Assembly (NCBI GenBank): GCA_950022655.1
Contig: OX465580.1
Coordinates: 122,929,016-122,993,015 of the forward strand
Direction: 5' to 3'
Origin: Alentia gelatinosa
Lineage: Eukaryota; Annelida; Polychaeta; Phyllodocida; Polynoidae
Length of the DNA stretch: 64,000 nt
The notes below the pieces were generated by a model. It was given only the letters and a program-made list of their open reading frames with translations. It was not told the origin of the DNA and ran no database searches. Of the stretch, positions 30,569 to 43,200 are shown piece after piece; position 1 is the stretch's first letter; each line of letters starts with the position of its first letter. Position numbers and translations under genes: made by a program.

Positions 30569-30870
30569 CAGAGATGTCAGTGGAAATCCACTTTTTTCAT
30601 ATTTGATATTGATTTAGCCTCATTTACACAATTAAAACAGTGGTTTGAACCTCCCCACATACCCTCAGCCCCATGCCATGGCCAAGAAAAAAAAAGAAGA
30701 AAAAAATAATTTTTTTAGAATGTCTGGATCTGGATAAATCCGTTGACAGCATCTACGAATTTTTTTAAATCAAGAATGGTATATTATCCAAGTTTCCCCG
30801 GTCTCTCTGAGGCAGAATGATCTACATGAAGATATTTCCACTTTTTTCCTGGCCCTAACTGACATCTCTG
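30569..30870 (-). mobile_element. CAGGGATG-family MITE adjacent to the previous one
   Basis: Begins CAGAGATGTCAGT and ends TAACTGACATCTCTG, with typical internal blocks. Its first base overlaps the target duplication of the preceding element, suggesting insertion of one next to the other. Confidence 0.75.
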
Positions 30871-31755
30871 TATGATATTAACAGATAATGTGTCTGTCCA
30901 GATAACTGGACTTAATGTTGGTGTTGGTAATGAGTCAGGTCTCCTCCATCATGGTCTAACTATGTCATTTATGCTATGTTCTTGTTTTATTGGATATAAG
31001 GTATTTTCACCGTTGCCAATTATCTACTGAGATGTACATAAACATGTCCTATATTTGTAAAACCAGTCTTCCATGTGTCATGATTACATGAAATGTCACC
31101 TACATATTCAGGATGGTGTTATGGTTGTGATGATCTGACACATTATATCCCCCTCTCTGGTGCCATAGTGGTTTTAAGTGGTAGTCTCAGGATGTCAAGT
31201 GGTCGTGTCATACTTTGTACAGTGGCTTTTCGATATAACCATGGCAGACCATCCTACAATCAACTCACCTGGCCGCTCCCTTCCAATGTGATGTACCTCC
31301 CTAATGCTGATGGTTCAGGATAAACGCTCGCAATGTAGACTTGGCTCAAAATAAAACAAGATTCCTGCGGCCAGTGAATATATCAAGGAGGAACCTCTTC
31401 CGTTGCCGAGTATACGGACTCAGGTTGACCGGTATCTGTGTAGCCTTTCAATCTATTCACAATATCATGACTTATCTAGCGACATTTCTACCATCAGTGG
31501 GAAACTGTTATGATACCTTAAAAGGATAATATGAACAAATATGTTTCTGTAATTCCTATGGATTATTAACGGCTGGTGTTTTGTTTTAACATTTTTATGT
31601 TTATATTTTACTTTTTTGATTGCTCGCATTTTGTAAAATGTTTTTCACCTAAGTTACAGGAAAGGACAAAATGCGCTTTATCATGGAACTGTAGACATAG
31701 GATACGTTATGTAATCTCACATGACATAAGGGAGTGATGAGGCACTACGATTTAA

Positions 31756-32262
31756 GGCATATCGGACAATTTGTCTTGAAAATTAAAACCCATGTCATAT
31801 TCTTGAAAATTGAATGTCATGATCTCAAAGTGTTGTGGAACACATCTCTACCTTTAAAATCTGGGGTCACAGCGTTAGTTTTTGATTTAGAGATTAATAT
31901 TACGATAATGTAATGCAACATAAATTTTAAACGGTTGATTTTTATAAACCCCTTGTCATTTTCTCCAAATTTTCACCAGATGTAGTAAATACATAACACT
32001 ACACATTTAAGTTTTAAAAAGTACTGGTCAGCATCCTTGCTTTTTGAAAGAATTGAACAAAACCACATTTTCAGTGCATTTCCTATGTAAATCAAGCAAA
32101 TATAAGTGGGGCTATTTCACCTATTGGGTTAGGTCAAACTAGACATAACTTAGAATTTTCTCATATGATTTTGCAATATGCCACAAAGAACCAATTTAAA
32201 TGGATAAATGTGGATATTAAAAAATCACTAGGTGAGGCCACTGCGAATTGTCGGATATGCCT
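31756..32262. mobile_element. TTAA-flanked MITE, copy 2
   Basis: Ends GGCATATCGGACAATTTG and CGAATTGTCGGATATGCCT, with TTAA at 31752-31755 and 32263-32266. Alignable along its length with copy 1 at 1470-1989. Confidence 0.8.
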
Positions 32263-33960
32263 TTAAATGACGCAAACAATACATTATTTCGTCTGTAAAG
32301 CTGGATATATATCTTTAAGTGAAATCGCCTTCTGGTTTGCAGGGTGACCTGCACAGTGTTACATTGTACTATATTGCTGGTGTTATATACTTTTGTTTTT
32401 AGTTCAGGATTATAGGCTTCGTTCGCATCTGCTACAATGTGCCTTACTTTGTTGATATTAAGACTGTTATCTTTGCATTTTGACTTTGATCAATTCACCA
32501 TGTAATAGTGTGAGAAAAAGGGTGTCTTCAGCAGTCTTGAGTGATTAGATGATGGAATATATTAATCATCTTATGTTAAAATCGGACGAATCCCATTACA
32601 ATAACCCCGTATACACACTAACTATGGCCATGACAGTTATTTGACTAATTAGGCATTTTGCAAACATTCCAACAACATGCCAGTTATGATAATTATCATG
32701 GGCCAATTTACCTCATGTCGGGTATGTCAATGTCTATATAAACACTCCGATGTAATCTAAGATCCATCATAGCTGTTTAAAGAGCCCTAATTCGCACAAT
32801 GATACATGGTTGATTGTATTTAGTCAAAACATTAATGAATTATTTTGACGCGAAAAAGCTAATAAAACTATATTTTCCTATCCATGTTGTTGTTGTTTTC
32901 ACGCGTCCTCCAAGTCTACCTTTCGTAGTGTATTTATACTGGTGTCTTAATTTTTGCAGTTGCAAATTAGATTTCATGGAACCCCCCCCCCCCCCCTCCA
33001 CACCTTGGTTATTTTCCAAGTTTGTATGACATCTTGCCAGTCTGACTTGCCTGTTTGAAGCTCAGCACGCAGAAGTGCTTGCTGGGTATAATCAGATGAG
33101 CTAGACATCCTGACCCCCTGCAATTTATATATTTTTGAAACCATTCTTTGTTGTATTTATTTGGCCTTGAAAAACATTAAAACTATCGTTTGATTTTCAA
33201 AACCTATAAAAAATAATAAAACATATATAGAGGATGCGGGGTACTGGGAGGCCTGCTTCTACAGTAACCATTCAGGTAATAGATCTCTGGTGTAAGACAT
33301 GCGCGCACACCAAGACCCGTATACGTGTTTAAGTGAAACTATCGAGAGCAAGCTAATGAATAATGAAACATATTGAACAAAAAGTGAGCTCTTGATTACG
33401 ATAGAATGGACTATTTATCTTCACGAATAAATCAAATCCAGAAATTTTTCCCTGCCGGTGTACCCCACTCTTCCACACCCAGCCGGGAAGGCGAAGAGAT
33501 CCCGACAAGGAAAAGTTTTTGATATACAACATTACTTAAATCCAGAAATTACCATACTATTAGGTGCTCTCCAACACAATAAAAGGACCACTTTCCCGTA
33601 ATCTATGGCTTTGAGGCCATGATCAATAGGTTTCTTAGACAATCGATGGTTTTTTGGACAGGTGGTCGTAAACAACGCATAGTAATAAACAAGCTTTAGC
33701 GAGTGAATTGCAAAGTCAACTTTGAGTGGTTTACAGTGCCACTGTCAACAAAACCATTGGTTGTATTTATTATCCATTTTCTCAAATGAATTAAACTCAG
33801 GAATTGACATACTATAGGTTATATCATTAGGGACTATTTTGGATCTCCAGCACAAAGGGACTATCTCTACATAATCAATGGTTATGGTTTCTCACAACAT
33901 AAAAACAATAGGTAGTAGTTTATTGTGGCTCCATATATTTTCAATCGATGGATAACATAT

Positions 33961-34195
33961 GGAGGGATGTCAGTTGAGGACAAAGCAAAGTAGAAATTAT
34001 TTTCCTGTGGAATTTGCTGTTTCAGATATCCCAGAAAACATCAAAAATATGTCCTTCCCAGGGTGAGTCGAGGATCAAACTACTGTTTCATTGTCATGAA
34101 TAAGGCTCAATTTATATTACCTTTGTTTGCCACCAAAAAAGAGAAGAACCATATAAACTGAAAAAGTGGATTTCTATGGAAAACTGACATCTTTG
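33961..34195 (+). mobile_element. CAGGGATG-family MITE, forward
   Basis: Starts AGGGATGTCAGTTGAGG and ends AAACTGACATCTTTG; internal AAAGTGGATTTCTATGGA block. Termini are mutated. Confidence 0.7.
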
Positions 34196-34230
34196 TTTAA
34201 AAAGGGATGCATGAATTGGTAGTAAAGAGG

Positions 34231-34809
34231 AAACTTATCAAAGCTCACGGTCAGATCTTGTATCCAAACGAGTTTAAATAGCATAGTAATTCACAAGGCG
34301 AAGCCATGTTAATTACATAGCGATTCATACGAGATGGGGTCGAGCTATGACCGTAAACTTGAAAAAAGGTTTCTCAATTTATCTCACCCCTCACATTGAC
34401 AAATTGGCTAACATTTGTAACATAATCAACCCATTGAGTATTTTTTTCTGAATGGGCGCTGAGTACGAGTTCTCAATGTTGAGTCTATGGGGAAAATACC
34501 AGGGGTGAGATAATATAGAGGAAACCCATGAAAGTTAAGGGTCAGAGCTTGTATCCCATCGAGTTTGAATCGCGTAGTAATTCACAAGGCGAAACCGCGT
34601 GAATTATGTAGCGATTCAAACGAGATGGGATTGAGCTCTGACCCTAAACTTGAATGGGTTTCTGAATTTATCTAACCCTTTACATTGACTAATTGGCTAA
34701 CATTTGTGAATTAATCCTCCATTGGATATTTTTCCTAAATATCTCATGGGCGTTAGATACGAGTTCCCAATGTTAAGTCTATGTAGAAAAAATATCTGGG
34801 GTGAGATAA
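34231..34809 (+). repeat. Two tandem composite foldbacks, family A
   Basis: Copies 34231-34516 and 34517-34809. Each is a hairpin of about 130 nt (arm words GTCAGAGCTTGTATCC and GAGTTTGAAT; apex CACAAGGCGAARCC) followed by a module of about 150 bp bounded by TTATCTCACCCC-like and GGGGTGAGATAA ends. Confidence 0.85.
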
Positions 34810-36858
34810 AATGTTATATCCTATTGTTAAGTCAATGTTGCTGGCCTGTATAAAGCCATCATATTCTGGGAGCCCCGACGACGGCGCTCCCTCAGCATGC
34901 CGCCCGATTACTGTGACAACAAGTTTTTATAAAAGACAAATCACACATAATTCCTTTTGTGGAGAAGTTTGTATTATGCAGAAAAGGGAGACTTGGTCAA
35001 TGGTCCTGCTAGACCAATGTCATGCAAATTTTAAAGCAAAAAATATATGATCCACATATAACATAAATAAGTCTTATACTAAGTCAGCAAACTGTAGCAC
35101 CATTTCTTTTCTCCCACTTTTCTGATGTACATGTGTGAATATCAATGTGATACATGGAGTAATTAATGATACATATACTGCCATCAAGGAATGTGATCTA
35201 AGATCGTTATATATATTGTACATTACAAAAGGCAATGAAGTATTCCTTATACACAGAATAGCAGTCTACAAAAATAATCCACTACTTATAGCATCCTAAT
35301 TCAAAGACAAGCTTCGTTTTGCGATGCTGACAACAGAAAGATTATTTCAATATGGCAGAGTTCGATAAGACTTTCACTCTTCAGCCATGTCTCCACACCT
35401 GTTTATATCGATAGATTATAGATTGGATTGCCAGTTAAAGTGGATTATAAAACATATACATGTATGTACAATTGGTTTCAGGAAATAACTACATTATATT
35501 GCATCTTTGCATTTAGTTTCCCATAAAAGCTGAAAGTCCATTTGGATTTCGTCGATAACTGTCAAACTCATCTCGTAAATTCTATCTACACTGTACACTT
35601 CCAAAACATTAGTCTCTATCCAAAAATGAAAATATACATGAGTATCATTTATCTACCTTATTAAGGGTGTTCACCATGTACTAAACAAAATCTTGAGTTT
35701 GACTCAGGAATAAGTACATCTTATGTGAAACATGAATAGACCATTTTCTACTTATCATAAACGTTTGTTATAATTTTACTGGTTAACTCGCAATACTGAC
35801 GATATGCACAAAACAAACCAGAATTATTTTGTAGTTGTCCCCGTGGTAATGTGTCTGTGGTACCTGGTCTAAAGAGCATAGTAGGCAATCTAAGAATATT
35901 TCTTATAACTCGACTAGAGAGCTGAAAATATCTATAGATGGATAGTTGTGTACAGTACTCATATACTTATGTCACAAGAAGCTCTAAGGACTTCAGTATA
36001 TTAAATCTGGAGAGGAGATTCACTGGAGCAGCTATTATTGTAATCCAGCATATTTATGATTATTCCCAGGTCTATTACACAAAAAAAGAGAAGAAAAAAA
36101 CCCACTGAAAGATATAAGCTCTTTCAAAACAACAATCAATATATGTGTATTTTTTTATCAATGTAACGTGCATTCCCACCGCTTCATCTGGCAAGAAATA
36201 ATAAAAATAGAATTTAGAAAAAAAATCCATCTCCATATTTGTACATAATGAATAACGGATAATAAATACGCAATAATGACCGGTTTAGTGTCCGAGTGGC
36301 CGTAATCTCCGAGTAGTTGACGCATAGTAATATCCGAGCGATAGCGTCGTCAATCACGAGTAGATTATGGTCAATCGTATACAAAACCAGTAGTTATTGT
36401 ATCTATTATCCACCTACAAGATTAATAGCAAGAATGGATCATGTATTGATATACAGTATGACTCTTCATTTAATAACGCACTGTCAATCATCGGAGTAAT
36501 TCGGTGTATACTTAGGCCAGTTATAAAGCTCGCCACTTTTCTGTATTTTTTTTTAGCATTCAAAACATATTATAGCAGTAAGTTCTGATAGTAACTGAGA
36601 TTATTATGACTGATTCTAAAATGATTAACATTGAATAAATATTTTAAGAGCTCATTTCGAAGTACATCATGATTTTACCTAATTATGGATGGGACTTTTT
36701 TTTCGGAATCTCCTCCTGGAGATTCTGACAGGTAGCGAATTCTAGGCGCCCCATACGTTTCCTATGGACACTATGTAATAGGTGGGTAATGAAATGAAGT
36801 TACCACAAACCCAAAAAAACGCCACCATGAGTATACAACAACGTGGGCTGACACCAGC

Positions 36859-37206
36859 CTAGAGAGCACCAATATCGACGTAACGTTTCAACTTGTCGGG
36901 GAAGCTGTCTTTGTAGAGGACGGGGTCTGCCCGGAACTCGATGGTCTTGAGCGGCATACAGCCGTAAATCTCGGCGAACTTGTTGACGCACTCAGACCGC
37001 TCCACCATGTGCACCAGGTCGGCCGACAGCCCGTAGTTCTGACACTCGGGACACTTGAACTTCTGTCGCGGGGCCACTTTGATGGGCGGTTTGCCCGTCA
37101 CGTTGGCGATGAGGAAGTTCATGGCGATGTCCTCACAGTTCATGTGCTCATCTACCCAGGCCTTAATGTTACCGGGCATTGAGTTTGTGTAGAGGTAGCT
37201 GTAATA
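36859..37206 (-). CDS. EXT2: EXT2 terminal exon E11
   Basis: Acceptor TTTACATTACAG. It encodes [56 protein letters not shown] and [16 protein letters not shown], ending DIGAL then stop. It carries the C-terminal half of the GT64 fold, including its conserved cysteines. Confidence 0.97.
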   Translation of the reverse strand, partial: YYSYLYTNSMPGNIKAWVDEHMNCEDIAMNFLIANVTGKPPIKVAPRQKFKCPECQNYGLSADLVHMVERSECVNKFAEIYGCMPLKTIEFRADPVLYKDSFPDKLKRYVDIGAL

Positions 37207-40200
37207 CTGTAATGTAAACATGAGGGTGAGTTTAGTCATGTAGTAATAAGAAACAAATGCCACATTGCCATACGCCCTCCAGAGGTTACTCGTCTCCCGA
37301 TTATCGCCCAGGGTAAATACAAGTTCCGCTCGCGAGTGGTTGGGCACACTACAATCATATGAACCACAGTTTTCCGATTTATATTTGAGTGACCTGAATA
37401 TAATTTTGGCTTTACATGTAGAAATAGCTGAAAATTCCATTTCTGACATCGGATTTCCCATTTGAAGACTTATAAAAACTGTTAAATAGCAATGATTGTG
37501 GGTTACGGGTCAAGGGTCTATCACCATACAACGTCGGTGACCAGCGCACACAGGGACCTGTAAACAGACTGAATTCTGGGATACCTCAATAGGGTCTATG
37601 CTATTGTGTATTAACTTTGGGAACAGGTAATTGTTATCAATGTAGAAAAGACTGTTTTTATCACCAAACGAGGCTATGCCCACCTGCTCACCGTCGACTA
37701 TACCAAAGCTATTGGCAGATTGTCAGAGAAACCCTGAATATCATGGAAATAATAATGCACACATTTACACAGACGGCTGGTTTTAAATATGGGGTTCCAG
37801 AAATAACACAATGTTTGCATACCAGGTTTTAATAAGGTCGTTCAATACTGAGGACCATATTTCTGTGTTCTATAAAAATCCCTGACTTCCGGGATTTCCC
37901 TGAACTCAGACATTCCTGTTTTGACAAGATCTATAACTTGAAGAAAAACAACAAAGCCAACCTTGTGGTGGAACGCTGCTCCCGTGAGGACGATGGAGAT
38001 CTGACTGGTCCACTCCGACTCGTAGCGCCACCGCCCGGTCGTGTTGTCCCACAGATGGAGGCGGGAGGGGAATCCCACCAGCCGGTCGGGGAACTCCCGC
38101 CACGCCTGAAATAAACCGTAATGACGTCACTCCTACACCTCAGTTCTGTCTTTTTTGTTTGTTTTTCATGACAAATGGCGGAACTATATATTTCTCGTAA
38201 GGCTACACCGAGCTACCAGCATATTCACCAGAGCTGCCACCTTTACATCAACAATAGGAGGTACATCAATCGAGTTTTGATTCTTTGTAAATGTTAGAAC
38301 ACTTTAATTATTAGCAACGAACGGTGGTTAATAAATACAATATAAATTGGTTTCAGATAAAAGAGGCCGTAATCTCCGAGGTATGCGTAGTAATATCCGA
38401 GCGCAGATGCGTAGTAATATCCGAGCGCATCATGTATTACAGTTTTGGCGCATCAAAACGTACCTCGTATCCAAACTCTATTTCGTCTGGTGTGAGCATA
38501 ATAATGTCATCGTCCAGTGCTAGGATTGCCTCTGTTTCAATTTCATCATATGGATAGAATCTGAAATAGAAAGTTTGAATTAGAATATCTCGCCAGTCTA
38601 GTAAAATAATATTTCAACTTTCTAATCATTGTTAACACATAGCCACATATTGAAAATAATATTTCAACTTTCTGTTATGTAAAGAGTATATCTTTTATTT
38701 CTTTTAAAGAGATTTTTACCTTGATTTGAAAATTCTCTCATAGAAGTAAAAGTGCCTTCATCTTAACACTGAAAGAAAAATCTACGGTACCCTACCGCAC
38801 ATACCCATACATGTAGTAGTAGTCCTATACCCCGGTTTTTTTTAAAGATATACATAAGCAGGCATGGACTGTATCAAAACACAGTTTATTCACATAAGGC
38901 TATGATATAACAATAGACGCCGACAGCAAATTTCGATAGAATCATACAAAATAAAACTAGTTAATTCTGAAAACCTGAAATTATCACTTTAGTTTCAAAA
39001 CATGTAATGCGGAAATCTGTATACATGTATATGTAAATGATGCTCGAGAAATTCTGGCTTACTTATTTACCTGGATGAAATTTGTGAAGCATTTTCTTAT
39101 ATACTAACCGTTCACTAACCGTTGAGAGACGTACAACATGAATTAAATATCAGCCTAATTACATAATTAACTTATGAAACTACGTACCTGTTGCTAAGCT
39201 TATTTTGGCGAGTTTGCACCACCTTTAGGGGTTTACTTATTTTGGGCCATACATTTGCTGAAAATGAAATTGTCTCGCGATGAATTAACATTGATTACAA
39301 ACACTATAGATGAAAACGTAAGATCATATTACGGAGGAATTCCATCACTCAACTAAGCTAGTTTAAATACAGATTATTTTTCAATTTTTTTTTTTTCAAG
39401 GTAGCATCTTCCTGGAGGCAGACCTGACAGCCTCGTATAGTAAACAGATTATATTTCAAAACAAAATATTTGAAACCATCACTTATGATAAATATCTTAT
39501 GGTTTTTTGCACTCCACGATTCAGAGTGTTGTCTCCTTTACTTTGCAAGTTTGATTAGTAAAGTAATTCATACATTACATGTTGGTATATGTACAAATAA
39601 CAGTACACTCTTTTCACTGGATCGTGGGTTATAACTATGTATTACTTTTCAATAAATAGCAATAGAGTGAGACGAATAAGACATTAATTTGTATGCATGA
39701 GCATGTATACTTAGCAAATACCACAATATTTCTCACCATCATTAACTGAAGCCCAATAGAACCCCGTACATGATTATTCAGACACACTTGATAGGTGTTG
39801 GATTCTCGATTTACCTCCAGACAAAACCAACCTTGACATGTGTAACAGAAAGCTTTCTCAACCATCTTTATTTAAGTAAATACTATTCCTATATATGAGC
39901 GAACAACCTATGATTACTTAACGCTGATGGGGGTGGAATAACTTTTCTTTACTGCCCAGGTTGACGTTTACTGCCCAAGTTGACGTTCAGAGACATTCAG
40001 TCTTTATCGATATTAGCCGACAATTGAAGGTATATAGGAATAGGGAAACCACATACCAGTGGAAATAGTTTCCCTCAATTCTTATATACCTGTGTCCGAA
40101 TATCTATGAAATACTGCCCGCTGCTAGGGGTGCAGTAATAATAATGTTCATGCCCGCTGTGAGAGTGATATAATAAGTCATTAAAATGTCGTTTTAAAAA

Positions 40201-43200
40201 AAAATCAATTTAAGGTATATAATAAGCAAACGTCCTGACTGTAGACGAAACGATTCTCGTTCTTGGTCAGTCATCGATATCATACTGGCTTCCGCCTATG
40301 GCGTCAGGCAGTATGATATCAACGACTGACCTCGAACAAGAACCGTTTCGTCCACAGTAAGGACGTTTCCTAATATCATGTTACACTTCTTTCCAAGGCT
40401 AATGGCAGATCAATCGTGTAATACAGGCGAATCATTCCTAATAATTAAAAAAAAGTTTAAAATTAAAAAAAAAAAAAAAAAAACCCAACTAATTGACATA
40501 CACCTCGGCCCTATTCTCTACCTACTAGACACACTCTGACGGAACTCACCAGGAGGCGGCGCTTTCTGCTGGTTGTTCCACACGACGAGCACCTTGGTGA
40601 GTGAGGGCACGAGGGCCACTCGCTGGATGACCCTGAAGAGGTACTCGAGGCGGTCATAGGTCAGGATGACGGCCGTGAAGCCCATGGTGCGCACCGGCTG
40701 CATCGGCAGGAAGAGTGGGTTCAGCACGCCTTGCTGTAAGAGGCAGAGATGTCATAGTAGTTTGTTTGTTTGGGGTTTTTAGTATGTGTTTGTGTTTGTT
40801 TGATTTTGGGGTGTTTTTTTTGGGGTGGGGGGAGGGATTTGTAACCATGAACCTCTACAAACATTTAAATCATGTTTTTTTCAAGGTAGCATCGGTTGGG
40901 ACCAGAAGTGCTTTTCGCCCCGTATTCTAAATCTTTAAAACATTTAAATCATGTAGTATAAAATGTTCCCCAACTGAAAAAACAAGTTGCAATACTACTA
41001 AAATTTCATGTTCTTGAAGTTCTGACTTTACCTATTGGCACTTTGGTCTGGTTTTTTTTGTGGAACACCTTTCAACTTATAATACAACCGGAAGTGAAAC
41101 AGGCATCATTATCTCACCCCTTTATTTTTGTCCAAAGGCTTAACACTAGGAATGGCTAATTGGGGGGAGTTAATTTATTGATCATTAATGTTATATGGAG
41201 AAAACCATTCTATGTAAATAACTTGGTCCGCACTCCACCTCGTTTGACCACTGTTTAATTCACTCAGCTTTGCTTAAACTCGCGGTCAAACTCGATGGAG
41301 TACAGACCAAGTTATTTTCATTTCGTGAGTTTCCTTCTAAATAGCAAATATTTCATGTCTGGCTGAGGTGTTTTTGCCACGTCTTATCAAAACCAAATAT
41401 CTCATGTCTGCCTAATGTGTGTGCACCAAGTGAAGACGCCTGACCTTGTAAGGTGGCTCGTTCCACTCCTCGTACTTCTTGGAGGCGTAGGGGAAGACGC
41501 GGTCGTTGACGATCTGCAGGGTGCTCAGCGTGATGGCGCGCATCGAGCTGAAGTAGGCCTCCCACAGAAAGCGGGCCTGGGAGCGCATGGTGGCCACGTG
41601 CGCCGCCGGGATCTTAGACAGGATGGGCACCACCTGAGACAGGATCTCCTCCCGCAACACGATGGACGCCCTGAAAACACGCCGCAACTAATGCTTCACT
41701 TGGTATTATTGGTTATCCTACCCCTAATATAAAATCCCATAGGCTTAACATTGGGTTTCCGTATGCCACGCTGACTGGCATACGGAGTTTTATATGCCAC
41801 TAGTGGCATACAGCTTTATTTTCACGTAATATTCCAAAAATCAAGGAGATAGGGTAGGGTTAAATCAAAACCTGATTCGTTTTAATCTTGGCCACCGCAT
41901 TCCACTCCTGAAGTTTTGGCTCCGGACTTCACTCGGCTTCGCCTCATGAAGTCACTTTGCCAAACTCCAGTCGTGGAATACGGTGGCCAAGATTAAACCT
42001 CATCCAGATTTACGATAGTATTTCTCCTCATAACTATTTTTCAACACTGATAATAACAGGGATGTCAGTTGGGGCCGGAGAAAGAGCGGAATTATTTTTC
42101 AGAGAGACTGAGAAAATAGGGAAAACACATTGGTGTCGGCCACAGTGTGGGACTGGAAGTCTGTGGGACGGTTATCTACTTGTAGGAATGTGGCTCGACT
42201 ACTTTTATCTTTGTTTTACACAAGGAAAAGGGACTCTAAATAATAGAAATGAAAAAGTGGATTTCCATGGAAAATTGGAAAAGTGGCATCTATTGAATGA
42301 AAAAGTGAATAGGGTCATCCATAAAATATACACGCAAAATGCTTGAAAAATGTCACCCCCCCCCCCCGGCCACTGCAGAGAGGTATACACTCAACTGTTT
42401 AGTGTCACTAGTATTTGCAGCACTCAATATTGTACTCAATATCCGTAGCAATAAAAATGATTAAAATGATAACTCACCTCTTCCAGTCGATGACCTCACT
42501 GAAGGGCATCACGTAGCCATCGGCGACAATAACAGGCACACAGCCGGCCATGAGGGCATCAAAGAGCACGGTCTGGCCGAGACGTGCCCCGCGAACCACC
42601 AGGCAGAAGGTCGAGTTCTGAAACCACGCCATGTATACCATGTACAGACAGCTCACAAAGTACACTACATGCAACACGCTACAGGTAATCATCTCACCCC
42701 TGTTAATTTTGGAGCTCTGAAACCACGCCGTGTATGTACAGACAGCTGTCACAGTACACTACATGAAACACGCTACAGGTAATTATCTCACCCCTGTTAA
42801 TTCTGGAGTTCTGAAACCACGCCGTGTATGTACAGACAGCTGTCACAGAAGACTACATGCAACACGCTACAGGTAATTATCTCACCCCTGTTAATTCTGG
42901 AGTTCTGAAACCACGCCGTGTATGTACAGACAGCTGTCAAAGTACACTACATGCAACACGCTACAGGTAATTATCTCACCCCTGTTAATTCTGGAGTTCT
43001 GAAACCACGCCGTGTATGTACAGACAGCTGTCAAAGTACACTACATGCAACACGCTACAGGTGATTATCTCACCCCTGTTAATTTTGGAGCTCTGAAACC
43101 ACGCCGTGTATGTACAGACAGCTGTCACAGTACACTACATGCAACACGCTACAGGTGATTATCTCACCCCTGTTAATTTTGGAGCTTTGAAACCACGCCG

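Larger units (their letters stand above)
25949..36858. other. Intergenic region between PLD and EXT2 3' ends
   Basis: About 11 kb with no recognisable exon, RNA gene or long ORF on either strand. It contains foldbacks (26170, 34231, 34517), a Harbinger-like element (26497), CAGGGATG-family copies (30131, 30569, 33961), a TTAA-flanked MITE (31756) and a 15-base C run near 32982. Bases 27.3-30.1 and 35.0-36.2 kb are AT-rich and featureless. Both neighbouring genes end here, so promoters are not expected. Confidence 0.6.
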
